Shown: one piece after another, positions 10,747 through 22,930 of the stretch
Numbering within the stretch: the stretch's first letter is position 1
How the letters are laid out: each line of letters begins with the position of its first letter
From: Tamarix chinensis
Lineage: Eukaryota > Streptophyta > Magnoliopsida > Caryophyllales > Tamaricaceae
DNA: 64,000 nucleotides
Direction of reading: 5' to 3'
Assembly: GCA_030549775.1 (NCBI GenBank)
Contig: CM060174.1
Coordinates: 92,706,132-92,770,131 of the forward strand
Program-made: the position numbers and the translations under genes
The notes under the pieces: model-generated
Told to the model about the DNA's origin: nothing
The model's database searches: none
What the model saw: the letters and a program-made list of their open reading frames with translations, nothing else

Positions 10747-13700
10747 TGGTAATACCCTATTACTAATTAGTCATAATTATGTATAATAATATATAAGTGT
10801 GTTATTTGATAAGTAATTAACAATAAAAATGATTGTAAAATATTTTGGACGATTCTGTAGTAATTGTAATTTTACAACTAGATGTATTTTGCTTATAAAA
10901 TAATATTTTTACATGTGAACCTTTAAGTTACACATTGAAAATTATTCGTATAAAATTTTATTTGGGCCTTAAATGGGTTGAAATGTAAATATATAAATTT
11001 TGGCTTAAATTTATTTATGTTTGATATCCCTTTTGAATTTTATATGTAAAATATATAATTAAGATATGCTAGCTAAAAATTACATCAGATGTATTTTAAA
11101 ATTTCTAAAGTATTTAGGTTGGAAAAGAGTAAATAAGAGAATCTAGAAATTTTCATGATATTAGGAAAGTTTTGGTATTTATTTTTGTAATTACCTCGTA
11201 AGCTTATTAGTTTACCATCAAATCAATATTTTTATATCAAATCTCGTTTTGAATTTGATATATGTGTTCAAAATATTATCTTAAGGTTTCCATAATTTTT
11301 TGTAATTTTATGAGCTTGTTTGTTATTTTTATTAATTTATCCTCTTTATTAATTTTTCCACCACTAAAAATAATCTATAAATCCTAAAAATAATTTTTTA
11401 CACATAAAATTCCTTATCTACACTTTCACAATTAGATTTTGTATCAATTTGACTATTGTCTTGTTCATGCAACCAAAATGTGAGCCAAAGTCACCTTATT
11501 ACATTATTTACATATATTAGGTGTGTCCTTTTAGCTTTTCTTACACCTAACTTTCTTCACTTGCATTTCTCATGCTCAAATCGGACATTGGACCTTTACA
11601 CCATCAACTCCCATTTCCTTGGTTGATTTTTTGGTATTCATAACTTCATTCAACCTAAATACACTCAACTACCTTATACTTTGTTATTCAAGTGTTGAAT
11701 AAGCTATCTCTCCCCCTCTTTTAGCTACAGATTTTCAATTCTTCCATCCCCTATTTATACCTCATTTGTATTTCTTTGTTTTTGTCTGTCCTTTCTCTCA
11801 TTTTCTCCTCTTTGTTAATCTCACATCTCTTGTAACTTTTTTTTCGTTAAGTATTTTTAAGCTTTATTGAGCCTATAATCAAGACCCATCATCTTCTCTT
11901 TCTCCTTATTCTTTTTTTTTACTTCTATATTACTTCTATCTAGCCTTTGTTTAGTTTTAAATAAGTAAAGAATGTTAGATTTTTGGTTAAATTGTAAAGT
12001 TGCTATCTTTTGTCTCTTCCTCTTGTGCCTCCATTTTTCAAAGGCATTGAAATTCTTTTGGCAGTTATTTATTTTTATTTTGTGATTTGTGCTTGAAAAT
12101 AGCTAAGATGTATGCTTCTACGAAATATATAAAAATTATGTGATAGCATGTTTGGGGTTTCCTATGTTGTACTTAAGAGTAATTTATGCTTTCTTGTAAC
12201 CTCATAAAAAATTAAGAATACACCATGTATTGTTATTAATTTATTTAAATATATGGCCATGTATTTGTATGCAAAGGTATGTTAAATTTATGTATTTTAA
12301 TATATGTATGATAGCATTCTAGGGTTGTTTATGGTAAAATAATTATGCGTGATTATGAATTTATGTGCTAAATGGGCTTAACTTAGGGATAAAATTGTAA
12401 TTTGGTTATGTCTAAAATTCTTCTTAATTGTAATTTTTTATTAATGTACCTATTTTAACATCATTTATTCATAACATGAATTTTGTTTAATTTTAATAAT
12501 AAGTGGTATTAAAGTAGAAAATTATTGAGTAAATAGAATATAAGGCATTTTGGTCATTTTGGTCATTTATGGCTAATTATGCCTCAAAGTATGAATAATA
12601 GGATTACAATGACCACAATAGGTTCATAAGTTGACCTCAGTGTTAACTTTAATTTGGTTTGGATTGTTAACCTTATGGTCAAATTGAATAATGAAAAAAT
12701 GGTTGAGTATGGAATTGGAATCATTGTGCATTATATGATATATTATGATTACATTATTAAGATATTAATATTTAAAGTAGGAAACCTTAAGATTTGGAAA
12801 TGATTTCTCTTTAAAATTAGCTACATAGAGAAGAGGTATGAGCCCTCAATTTGGTATGGTGGTTTTACCAAAAGCCTTGGCCTTTTAACTATGGCCCTAG
12901 TCTACTCTATAGGTGACCTATAAGCCTTATAAAAGGAATCAATACTTAAATATTAACTGTCTTAGGATGGAAGTATATTGTGTTGCCTAGTTGTACTAGT
13001 ATGACTGGAATACTTGTATGTCTCTGGGTTACAAGTTGGTAGGATACTATGTTGCATTAATATGTTAGTATGATTGGTATCCTTTATATGCCTCTAAGTT
13101 ATTATCGGTTCCCCTCAAGTAATTAAAAATAAAAATAATTGTTGTATAAGGATTTAAATGGAATGTTGTGGTTTGTCGGTTTTGTAGTTACCTCCGTACA
13201 CTACTTGGTTTTGGTATATTAGTTTGATAGGTACATCCATGCACTATTTGAATTTGATATATTGGTTAGTAGTAGTCTTAGTGGATTCCTTATCATGCTA
13301 TAAGTGGTATAAATGTGGTTATTATAAAATATCGTTTTCCGTCATGGGACACCCTTGGTATAATTGGATTAATAAAACAATCATAATATGATTAAATTTG
13401 ATGTGATGAACATGTGGTATATGATATGATATGAATGTGCCACCTAACTATGGTATGTACTATTTAACGTGGTATATCCTTATACTTTTTGTTATCTTTT
13501 ATTTGTTCCATGTGATATTTACATGCTTACTATTATGTATTGGTTTACTCGGTACCATTGTATTGATGGATTTTGTTTCATGGTCCCCTATGTATTAAAT
13601 GGTCAGTGTTTATCTTGGAGGAGTATTTTGAGGGTAAAACTTGATGGATTTTGGTAGGGGTTAAAAGTTAGGACTTTCTGGTGTCCATTCCCGCATCTAT

Positions 13701-14014
13701 TGATCTAGATATCCCATAGACTCTCATGTCCTCTTCTATATTTCTTTCTCTTATCAGTTGTAGTTCTTTTGTCTGATTTTTTGTAATTAGAATGATTTAA
13801 TATTACAATAAATTATTTATATATTTCATATCAATTATTGTTCTTAATTTAAGCAGATAAATATTTCACTATTAATACTTAGTGTAAGAAAGATAGAGAA
13901 ACTAGATTTATATTAAGTGTGGCGGTAGCACCCTATGTTATTTTTATGGTTTATCTTCCTCAATTAATGAATTTTTTTTAAAAAAAATTCAAGTGCTAAA
14001 ACTGAGAGTGTTAC
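10747..14014 (+). mobile_element. Solo LTR of a long-LTR Ty3/Gypsy family (copy A)
   Basis: Seen: begins TGGTAATACCC and ends GAGAGTGTTAC. It is flanked by AATCA (10742-10746) and GATCA (14015-14019), a 5-bp target duplication with one mismatch. Its 3' two thirds align with copy B at 16425-20193, including a repeated TTTTGGTCATTTTGG block near 12550 and the terminal GTGCTAAAA block. There is no gag-pol between two LTRs, so it is a solo LTR left by recombination. Known: termini of this kind (TGTAAYACCC...GTGTTACA) with LTRs of 3-4 kb occur in Tekay/Del-type chromoviruses; assignment to that lineage is inference. It sits inside the Copia LTR. Confidence 0.72.
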
Positions 14015-14180
14015 GATCAGGATCACCAGTTCACTCCTAAGGTTTATACAAACTCGCCTCGGTCCCTTGCACTCAGAAAAGAAGCAAGTAGAACTCACAT
14101 ATACTCATGCCTAGAATTTCTTTGTGTGTGAAAATTGTAGATTGAGAAGTAGATTTCGAAAATCATTTTTTCAATCTACC
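14015..14180 (-). mobile_element. Copia LTR, left copy, part 2
   Basis: Resumes the match to the right-hand copy (22765-22930): shared AAGGTTTATACAA, GAACTCACA, TGCCTAGAATTT and CATTTTTTCAATCT. The join to coding sequence at about 14180 is abrupt and lacks the expected RNase H C-terminus, so Copia sequence was also lost here. Confidence 0.55.
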
Positions 14181-15065
14181 ACAAATGAAATCCAAGTTGA
14201 CTCAAATAAAATATCTAGTCTAATGTAGTTCATAAGAAATATTACACCATCTATGATTTTAGCACATTTAGCTTGTGACACAACTGAAACTAGTTTTTTT
14301 TTTGTCAAATGTATGATAAAGTCATAGGGAGTTTTAACATGAAACTCATCAAAAGAGTCAGACTTTTTCAACATCACATCAATATAATGTGACTAAAAAA
14401 AGGTTATTATCAGTCTCTCATCTTAATACCAAGAATTACATTAACTTTACCCAAATCCTTCGTATCAAAATGAGAAGAAAAAAATTGGTCTCAACCACAA
14501 TCATATTTGTGCCAAGAATTAGCATATCATTTACATATAGGCATATAATTACATACTCACGCCAATCATTTTAGAGTAATCGTATGAATTATATGCATTC
14601 ACCATATAGCCATCAGTCACTAAAGTCTGGTTAATATTTTCATACCAGTGTTTGGGAGTTTGTTTAAGACCATACAAATACTTTCTCAATCTACACACCG
14701 TATTCTGCTAAGCTTAAACTACACAACCCTCAAGATGCTCTACATATTTTTTTTCTTTTCAAGTTACCATGTAAAAAAGTCATCTTAACAACCATTTGGT
14801 GCACCACATGGCCAAGGATTGTAGTTAACGCAACCAAAGTACAAATTGCCACAATCTTGACCACAAGAGAATAGGTATTGAAAAAGTTAACATCTTTTTT
14901 CTTTTCTTTTCTTTTTGTAGCCTACAAATACTAATCTCGCCTTAAACTTATAAATGATCCCATTGGTTCTCAATTTATTTTTAGATACCCACTTGCATCT
15001 AATTAGTTTACAAACTCTAAGCAAACCAACCATATGATGCGGGAGCATCTCCATCACAACACTCT
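14171..15065 (-). pseudogene. Copia reverse transcriptase / RNase H region, decayed
   Basis: Read on the minus strand in shifting frames, the segment contains the Copia RT landmarks: CKWVSKNKL near 15000, a KARLV segment near 14940, VVHQM near 14800, then YLYGLKQTPKHWYENI near 14650-14690, and a LMNYIRLDI segment near 14215. Stops and frameshifts break it throughout. Known: these blocks belong to the RVT_2 domain and the start of RNase H in Ty1/Copia polyproteins. It is not functional. Confidence 0.8.
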
Positions 15066-15084
15066 TCCTTAATTAATTATCATC

Positions 15085-16000
15085 CTAAATTCAAAGGACA
15101 CAAAGCCCTTCTAATTTGGGAAGCATCACACTAAGTAATTGAAGCACCACAACGGTATGCCTGGATCCATGCACATGCAACTAGCTACCACCCCATTTCA
15201 TGGCTTTCTTTTCGGCACAATACGCAGCCAACAAGCCCCAACACCAAGTACACATCTAGTCACCACAACCATCAATAACTCCCTACACACACAACTAGTG
15301 GGGGCCACCTTATTGGTGTCAAAGGGAATGAAAAAGCTAGGGAAAAAGGTTGGTAGAAGGCAAGTATGATTTATGCAAAATATGGCAGCATTTTTAATGT
15401 TAATTCCACTCACGTCAACGTACTTTTGCCGGCCCATGATGTAGGCTATGTTTGCTAGCTTATCATTTGTCAATTAAATGATGTAATAGCTAGATTAGTA
15501 GCAAAATTACTTGTACAACCATCCCAAGATCATAAATAAAGCAAGGAATGGTAAGGGACCGGACGATTGAGGATGACAGGATTGTTAGAATTAAACTATT
15601 TAGCATTGTTAGATAACTAGTTAGTTTAACTTCTAATCAGTTGTACCTACTTAGTTAAGGTATGATTGGAATGTAACTAAAGATCCTCCCACTCCTTATA
15701 AGTGTGTGAAATGGTTGAATAGAAAGCACTTTTTGGCTGCCCTTTATTCCCTTACTTTTTACGAAAATCTACCTCTCAGCTAGTGCAGGCTTAGGTTGAA
15801 CATTACTCAAAAAATCTTGTTTCTTTTATCTCAAATGTTGCCAAGGTTTGAGTGGTAGATCCAATTATATGAATTAAGGGTTACTTAATTTATATTTACC
15901 ATCTCTTATCTCCATTTTTTCTCCTCTCTTTTTCGATGGTCTTAGCCATTACTACCATTAGTTCCTAACTTAACCTAATTTGTATCCACCATGCATCACC
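15085..16000. mobile_element. Foreign insertion inside the Copia pol region
   Basis: The Copia frame stops near 16005 (after a NHTW segment) and resumes near 15065. The DNA between does not look like pol. It includes 15588-15880, which begins TGTTAGAATTAAAC and contains a TTATAAGTG promoter-like stretch, as in many plant Copia LTRs. The exact ends and target duplication were not resolved. It is probably part of another LTR element. Confidence 0.4.
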
Positions 16001-16004
16001 CTGT

Positions 16005-16424
16005 CCCATGTATGATTAGAGATTATTGATTCTAGCTCATTATTAATAGCTTATTTCCAAAAACTAACACCAATAGAAGTTACTGCTTCACCATATGATG
16101 TAGGATCCTTATCAATCAAGAAAGCAGGCACAAAGTCCTCACTTATCTTATTAGGGTCATCATTCTCAATAAGAAAAGAAGCAATAAATCAGGACCAAAG
16201 ATAGTTTTTATACTTCACCTTTTACTTCATCTAGGTCCAAATATTTCACCATTCACAACATTGGGAGAATAAGTCGGAGATATAAGCATAAGAGAATCAT
16301 CAAAACAACCAATAGAACCCATATAAACTTTTTTCATAGGAAACACGTTTTCAAAAATTTCTACATTACTAGATTCACAAATAGTGTTATCACTTAAGCA
16401 TAGGAATCTATATGCAAATATACG
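16005..16424 (-). pseudogene. Copia integrase-to-RT linker, decayed
   Basis: Minus-strand frames contain FLIDKDPTSYGEA and SFWK-AINNELES near 16030-16130, typical of the start of the RVT_2 domain. They also contain IFAYRFLCLSDNTI near 16385-16420, the block that normally follows the FLGY motif. That motif is found beyond the LTR insertion, at about 20200. Confidence 0.75.
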
Positions 16425-19400
16425 TGTAATATCCCAAAATTTCATAACCATTATTTTCCAGCATTCAACCTTTTATTTGAAGCCTAACCCTCTTAATGAT
16501 TTTATCATTAGCCTTTGACCCGTAACCTAAATTAATTCTTAAATAATTGTCCTAACTATTTTTATCATTTTTCTTTTCATTAAAGCAACCCTAAACAAAT
16601 TCATTTTTTCCCAATCTATTTTCTTAATCAAATACCCTAACCTAACTAAGCTACATATACAATAAAAATAATATACTCCTAAACTACTGTTCTATGACTA
16701 GCCTAATCCAGTCCTCTATTGTGCCAATTTTTTCTCCCCCAAAAAATCCCTCTATCTCTCTCATGTTCTCATGGTCAGCAAACACCCCCTCCTCCCTTCC
16801 TTTCATCCTCTTCTTCTTCCCTTTTTCTTTTCTTTGTCCCCTATCCCAATCGACCTGCCCTCCTTGCCCATTTGAGCCATCCAGCCCGTGCGCATACCTT
16901 ATTTCCTTTCGTTTACCGGCTTTTACAATCGCTAACCCCCTCCATCAACTTACACCACCAGACCACACCTCTGCCCATCCAAGCAAGCACATGCCTCTAT
17001 ATTCTCACCTTACTTCTTTGTTTGAATCATTTCCCTCAATCATTTACATACACACCCCTCTACTCCCCTACATCTGTATTCAAACCATCAACACACATGT
17101 CCCATTCCATTTCCTTTTTCCACTTCTTCCTGCTTTGTTTGATGTCGACGCCCTTGCAACCAGCAACCAGAACCACTAAACCCTACCTCTAGTTTCTTTT
17201 TTCCATCATCGCCCATTACCACCACCATCGCATGACCATCACCACCGAGCCCTCGATTCTTCTTTTTCTTGTTCCTTTTCCTCCCGACCCCTCCTCCAAT
17301 TCCTTTTTCCCCACGATGTCATCGCCGCCATCAACAATCACCTTCGTCTCATTTGCACCAAAGAACCACTGTTGCACCCCTCTTCTTCACACTACCCCAT
17401 TATAGTGTCCTCTCATCATACAACCCTCTTCCCCCTACATCAACCCTCCATGCTTCTTACTGCCTAGTTTCATCAGGGCCTAATGCCACTAGCCTATCCT
17501 AGCATCAAACTCCACGTTGTCATGTCCCCTATAGAGTGAGCTACCTAATTGTCCTCATCACCAACCATCGCTAACACTGTCATCTACAGCATCCTCTTCC
17601 CCCATTCAAACCACTCCATCGTCCAACCATCCATCTTTCTTTGACCAAGCTCGTAACCCCTAGCCCTTCCCTAGCATCACCGCCACCATCCTCCATGCTA
17701 CAGACTCCCCCTTACGTGCATGGGCTTATGCTTCTTGCCACATGCAACATGAGTTTGATTTTTTTCTCCCATACCAAATTTGAGGGTATTTTGATCATTT
17801 TACTTTGATAAATAATTTAATATGAATTGTAATTTTGCAGGTTAGATATTAATATAGCTAATGTTGGTATTATTTTTAGGTAAATGGGTTTGATTCGTGG
17901 AGCATGATAATTTTAGTAGGTAGCTTATATCTTGTGATTTCGTTGGAAATTAGGTAATTCATATACTATACTAAGATTTTAAATATCTCATGATAGCACA
18001 TCAAGGTTTTGATGTATAAACCGTGTTGAGAATGTTTGTTACATTGTAATCCCTATACTCTACTAAAATATTAGACATCACATGATAACACATCAAGGTT
18101 TTCATATCTAAATTATGTTAAGCATGTTTGTTACATTGTAATCCATATACTCTACTAAAATGTTAGATATTTCATGATGGTACATTAGGGTTTTGATGTA
18201 TAAATTATGTTAAGCGTGTTCGTTATATTGTAATTATTTACCTAATAATGTTAGAATGAAATTGGGTGAAATGGAACATGTTGATTTGTATAAAGTATTA
18301 TGTATAAGAAATAATGTTAAAATAGTTTTAATGCCAAAAATAAATTATGTATGTTATGTATGTCTAATATGATAGTTTGAACATGTGTGGGCATAATTTT
18401 AGCATTATTATTATTATTTTATACCTTAGGGGTATTTTGATCTTTTTGAAGCATATCATGATAATTATTCCAATAAGCATGCCAAATATGTATTATTTAA
18501 TGTTAAGTATTGAATTATATGATTTGATATTTTAGAAACACGTGTGAGGGTTTTACATGCTAAATTATGTGTAAGAGAAATTTTATCATTTGTTGTGTAT
18601 CGTGATGTATTTGCATGCTAAAATATTTAATTAATTATATTTTGGCCTTTTCATCACAAATTAGTAAATAAAATGGAATAATTATTTATAATGGATGATA
18701 ATGTAGTAATTATGGTCCTAGGGCCATTTTGGTTATTTTGGTCATTTTGGGCATAGTGCATCTAAATGTAATTAATTGATCCTAGGATGGCATTGGTAGA
18801 TTATCATATTGGTCTTAATATTAACTTTGATTATGATTGTCTTGAATAATTGGAGATGAGAAACAATGGTTAAGTATGAAAATGGGATCTGTTTGTATAT
18901 TATGTGATTTCGTTGTTACCTTAATAAAATACTAATAATTGAAGTGAAAGACCTTAACATTGGAAATGATGGATCTTTAGAGGTAGTTATCTTAAGGACG
19001 TGGTCTAACCCACAATTGGTTATAATTTTTTGCTAGTGTGCCTTAATGCTCCAGCTAGGCCCTATATAATACTCTATTTAGTTTTGCGGACTTATAGAGG
19101 GTATGCATACTTATGGATTAGGTGTCCTTTTCGGTAAGGTATTCTGTTACCTTATATGCTAGTGCAACTAAGATATCTTAGTGTCATTGGGTTTATAGTT
19201 GGTAGGATACTGTGTGACATTATGCTCCAACATGATCAAGGTACCTTAGTATCTACGGGTTGATATTATCTCTCCTCAAGTACATAAAAATAAAATAATT
19301 GTTGTTGGTTTGAAATGATCATTGGATTGGCTCGGTAGCAGATTTTGTGCCTATTTGTGATTTAATAGTATTTTTTATGCCTACCTATATTTTAATAGTA

Positions 19401-20193
19401 ACCTTCATACCTACATGTATTCAATAGTTGCCTTTGAACCCTACATATGATGTTATGGAACTTATTGGTATTGATGTTGAGATATGTGATATATTATGAA
19501 TGTCATGGTTATTAGCTTAATATTAGTTCTAATCATCGCTTTAGAAAGCATCTCTTAGATACCTGGTTGGTAAGTTTCATTATGTAATAAATGAGCGGGT
19601 ATGAGTAATATGTGGTTTTAGTGAATTTTTTTATCTAATATGATTATTGCATTTTGGTCATAACATGTATATTTCAATATTTTATACCATGTCCTGCTGT
19701 AATGCCTTATATGTGTTCCATGCGATAATTTCATGTTAGTTTTGTATAATGGGTTACTCAGCAACGTTATACTGATGGGTTCCATTTCATGGGTCTCTAC
19801 GTATTCAATAGAGTAGTGGTCTTTGTAAGTTAACTTGTGAGATCAATTTAATGTTAGTATTTTAGGTTGAGAGTTAAGGCTATCTTTTTGATCCGGATAT
19901 GCTTAAACTTTTATGTTCTTCTATATTTTCTCTCATTGGAATTTTGTAACCGATGATAGTTTTTTCTATCATAATAATATTAATATGCTTTGACTCTCTC
20001 TATTATAGTTCTTATAATTGTGTTATTAATTTAAGTAGAGTAACATTTTAGCATTAACACTTGGTATGAGAATGGTAGAGGAAAACAAGACTTGTATCAA
20101 GTGTGGCAGTAACATCTTGCATTTTTACTATTTCAACTTCTTCAATTAACTCTTTAAACAAATATTTTAAGTACTAAAAATAGGAGTGTTACA
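16425..20193 (+). mobile_element. Solo LTR of a long-LTR Ty3/Gypsy family (copy B, 3769 bp)
   Basis: Seen: begins TGTAATATCCC and ends GGAGTGTTACA. The flanks are ATACG (16420-16424) and ATGTG (20194-20198); the two differences are transitions of the CpG-decay kind, so this is a plausible old target duplication. Inside, a CT-rich block at 16680-17740 produces long Pro/Ser-rich frames that are not genes, followed by AT-rich DNA shared with copy A and with 62283-64000. No gag-pol is present. The insertion splits the Copia FLGY/AYRF block. Confidence 0.78.
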
Positions 20194-20965
20194 ATGTGTA
20201 TATCCAATGAATGCATAGTTAAAAGTCATAGTTCCCACACTAATTCTCCTAAATTATAATAAGCTAACCTTAGCTATACACCCCCATACTTTCAATATTT
20301 TCAAGTTAAGCTCGAAATGTTTCCATAATTCATAGGGAGTATTGTTTAGTCTCTTATGAGGGACACCATTCAAGACCTAGAAAGCATATAGCTTAGCTTC
20401 CTCCCACATATTGTCAAACATACCGGAGCTAAATAAAATAACATTTGTCATTTCTCTTTATGTTATATTTTTGCTTTTAGCTATGACATTTTACTGGGGA
20501 TAATAATGGGCACAAGAATCATGTCTTATTCCACTAGTTTTGCAAAAGTTTTTAATAAACTATTCTATACTCACCACCACCCTTGTCGAACTTAAACCTC
20601 TTAATCTTACATTCTAATTGATTTTCAACTTTTGTTTTATATTTTAAGAACAATTTTCAAGTCTCATTTTTAGACCTTAGGAGGTAAAGTTCGATATATG
20701 TCAATAATCATCTATAAAAGACACACAATACCATTTACCTCCCTTGCTAATAGTGTTCTTAAAATCAACTAAGTTTATTATGAATGAAATCAAGCAATTC
20801 ATTTGACCTACTCGTGATAGATTTAAAGGGTTTCTTAGCATATTTAGCTTCCTCACAAATAAGGCACTTCTCAAAGTTGTTCATATCCACTGCATTTATC
20901 ATTTTTAAATTTTATAATTTGTTAATGGAAGCGGCATTCACATGCCCTAATCTACCATGTCAAAT
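20194..20965 (-). pseudogene. Copia integrase core, decayed
   Basis: The minus strand reads CLICEEAKYAKKPF and SNELLDFIHNKL near 20770-20870, then GGKWYCVSFIDDYSRY near 20695-20745, the first catalytic part of the integrase core. A FIGYT block is at 20197-20211, directly beside the LTR insertion. Frameshifts and stops interrupt it. This is the Copia pol segment upstream of the RT piece at 14.2-16.4 kb. Confidence 0.8.
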
Positions 20966-22360
20966 ACTAACAGAGTTGGCGATATAAGCAAAATCAGCAT
21001 ACACAATTTCATTAAAAGCAACAAGAGTAGTGTTTAGAACAAATAGGACATCATCTATATATCCCTTCCCACCAAAGTCCTCATTCTTGGTTATTACAAC
21101 TTTATCAAATTTAAACACTAGTTTCAAATGAACCCTATTGAGTAAACTACCTAAAACTAAATTTCTACACATGAAAGGAACGTCAAGCACATCACTCAAT
21201 GAACATTTCTTTCTAGAAGTAAGTTTTAGGAGTACCTTTCCTTTTTAAAGCACCCCTAAAGTGGTAGAATTCCCCATGTAGACACATTCTCCATCACCTA
21301 TAGGTTACATCTTCAAAGTGGTGGAATAACTCTAATTGCACACAAGTGCTTAGAAGCACCAGTGTCCAAAATCTAATGTCCCTTATTATTCATCGTGTTC
21401 GACTCCACCACAGCAGCTATTATATCACCATGCTCAACTATGTTGGCTTGAGGAGTATGATTAGGTGCAAAAACTTGCTTTTGGTATTATTTATTCTAAT
21501 CCTTCCTTTGATAACACTAATATTCCTTGTGGCCAGTCTTGCCAAACACATAACACATCATCATCTATTGTTGAATAATTCCTTCACCTTGTGGGTCTAC
21601 CTTGATTCTTTTGGTAGCCCTTATCTTAGAGCCTTTTTTCCCTTTTCCCCTTGGACATGTCTTTGTCATCAACAAAAAAATTCAGCTTATGCTAGCATTA
21701 ATAGAAATAGAACTAATGGGAGCGTGTTTATTTTTTTATATGTTTACTTCCTCACTCTGCATATAACTTATCAGCTCCTACAAGGACAAACCTCACTTCT
21801 TGTGTTTTAGATGGTTGTAATAATCACTCCAAGATTATGAGAATTTTTCAATAAGCACATTATCCTAGAGATTCTCACATATCTTCATGCCTTCACCCAA
21901 CACATCGATAACTAAATTTTCATATTCATGATTCTACTCCATTACCAGTTTATCATCTACCATATAAAATCATAGTAGATTTCCCACAACATATTTTTTC
22001 TTCCCAACATCATTTGCACCATATATATATTTATTAGTGTATTCCATATCTCCTTAGTTGTTTAGAACCTGAAGAATAGATTGAAAAGTGTATTGTTCAT
22101 GTAAGATAGGATATGACCATGCATCATCTTATTGTCTCGATCCTACTTTTCTTTCATTGCATGGTTGATTTTCTTTAGAACAAGAGGTTGTGGTGTGGCA
22201 ACATATGTAGCAAAATCTTTATCTATATCAATGTTAATAGGTAGATCAATATATAAAACATAGTCAACCTCTAGCACCTCAAATACGATCATAAGCCTTT
22301 TAAATCAATGATGGTATTTAACACCATCTAGTGCCTCCATTTTGACATATTTAGAATATT
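20966..22360 (-). pseudogene. Copia gag, protease and GAG-pre-integrase, decayed
   Basis: On the minus strand, from right to left: a UBN2-like gag (about 21800-22350); a CCHC-like knuckle near 21535-21580 with its second Cys changed (CYVFGKTGHKEY); the aspartic protease motif ILDTGASKHL near 21345-21375; and a GAG-pre-integrase segment at 20960-21199 containing VPFMCRNLVLGSLLNR. The order gag, protease, integrase, RT is the Ty1/Copia order. Several stops show it is dead. Confidence 0.78.
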
Positions 22361-22616
22361 TTTTTGGTGTAGTAGTATCCACAACAAATTCAAACCAAAC
22401 TTAAAATATCATAAAATAAAACTAAACAACACCACTTAAACTACCAGGCAGATGATCGAACCCAAATCAGGCAATCAAACTAGAATGTAATCAATCGAAC
22501 AATGACCCAACACCAAATCAGATAACCACTATGATCAAAACAATAGGACAACGAACAAAAACAATAACCATTATAATAAAACTAACCAAAAGACAAATTC
22601 GAACAACATTATGCAT

Positions 22617-22638
22617 ATATATATATATATATATATGC
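22617..22638. repeat. (AT)n microsatellite
   Basis: About ten AT units directly left of the right-hand Copia LTR match. A similar (AT)n lies at 10262-10280. Simple repeat. Confidence 0.85.
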
Positions 22639-22639
22639 A

Positions 22640-22930
22640 AGAAAAAATGGGAAAAAATATGAGCAATATAAGCAAGAAAACAAAATTAAATAATCAATAA
22701 TTGAAAGATTTTTTTGTGATTATCACTTCCCTAAAGAAAAAATAGTCGAACATCAGTGCAGTCATGATCGTCAGCTTGCCCTAAAGGTTTATACAACCCC
22801 ACCTCAATCTCATGCACTAAGAAGAGAAGCAATTAGAACTCACAAGTACTAATGCCTAGAATTTATTTGTGTGTAAAAATCACAAAAAGAGGAAGTAGAT
22901 TTTGGAAATCATTTTTTCAATCTCCCATAA
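22640..22930 (-). mobile_element. Copia LTR, right copy
   Basis: Direct-repeat partner of the two left pieces (10600-10746 and 14015-14180), uninterrupted here. In the minus orientation it lies upstream of gag, as a 5' LTR should. No convincing tRNA primer-binding site was seen between it and gag, so the exact LTR borders are uncertain. Confidence 0.55.

Noticed and set aside
15139..15473. Opposing ORFs of 76 and 91 codons
   Set aside because: Within the foreign insertion in the Copia pol region; no motif and mutually overlapping.
16694..17502. Three long plus-strand ORFs rich in Pro, Ser and Leu (up to 161 codons)
   Set aside because: They lie in the CT-rich block of Gypsy LTR copy B; the same block recurs at 36.5, 60.7, 61.1 and 62.6 kb with different frames open. 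Composition, not coding.
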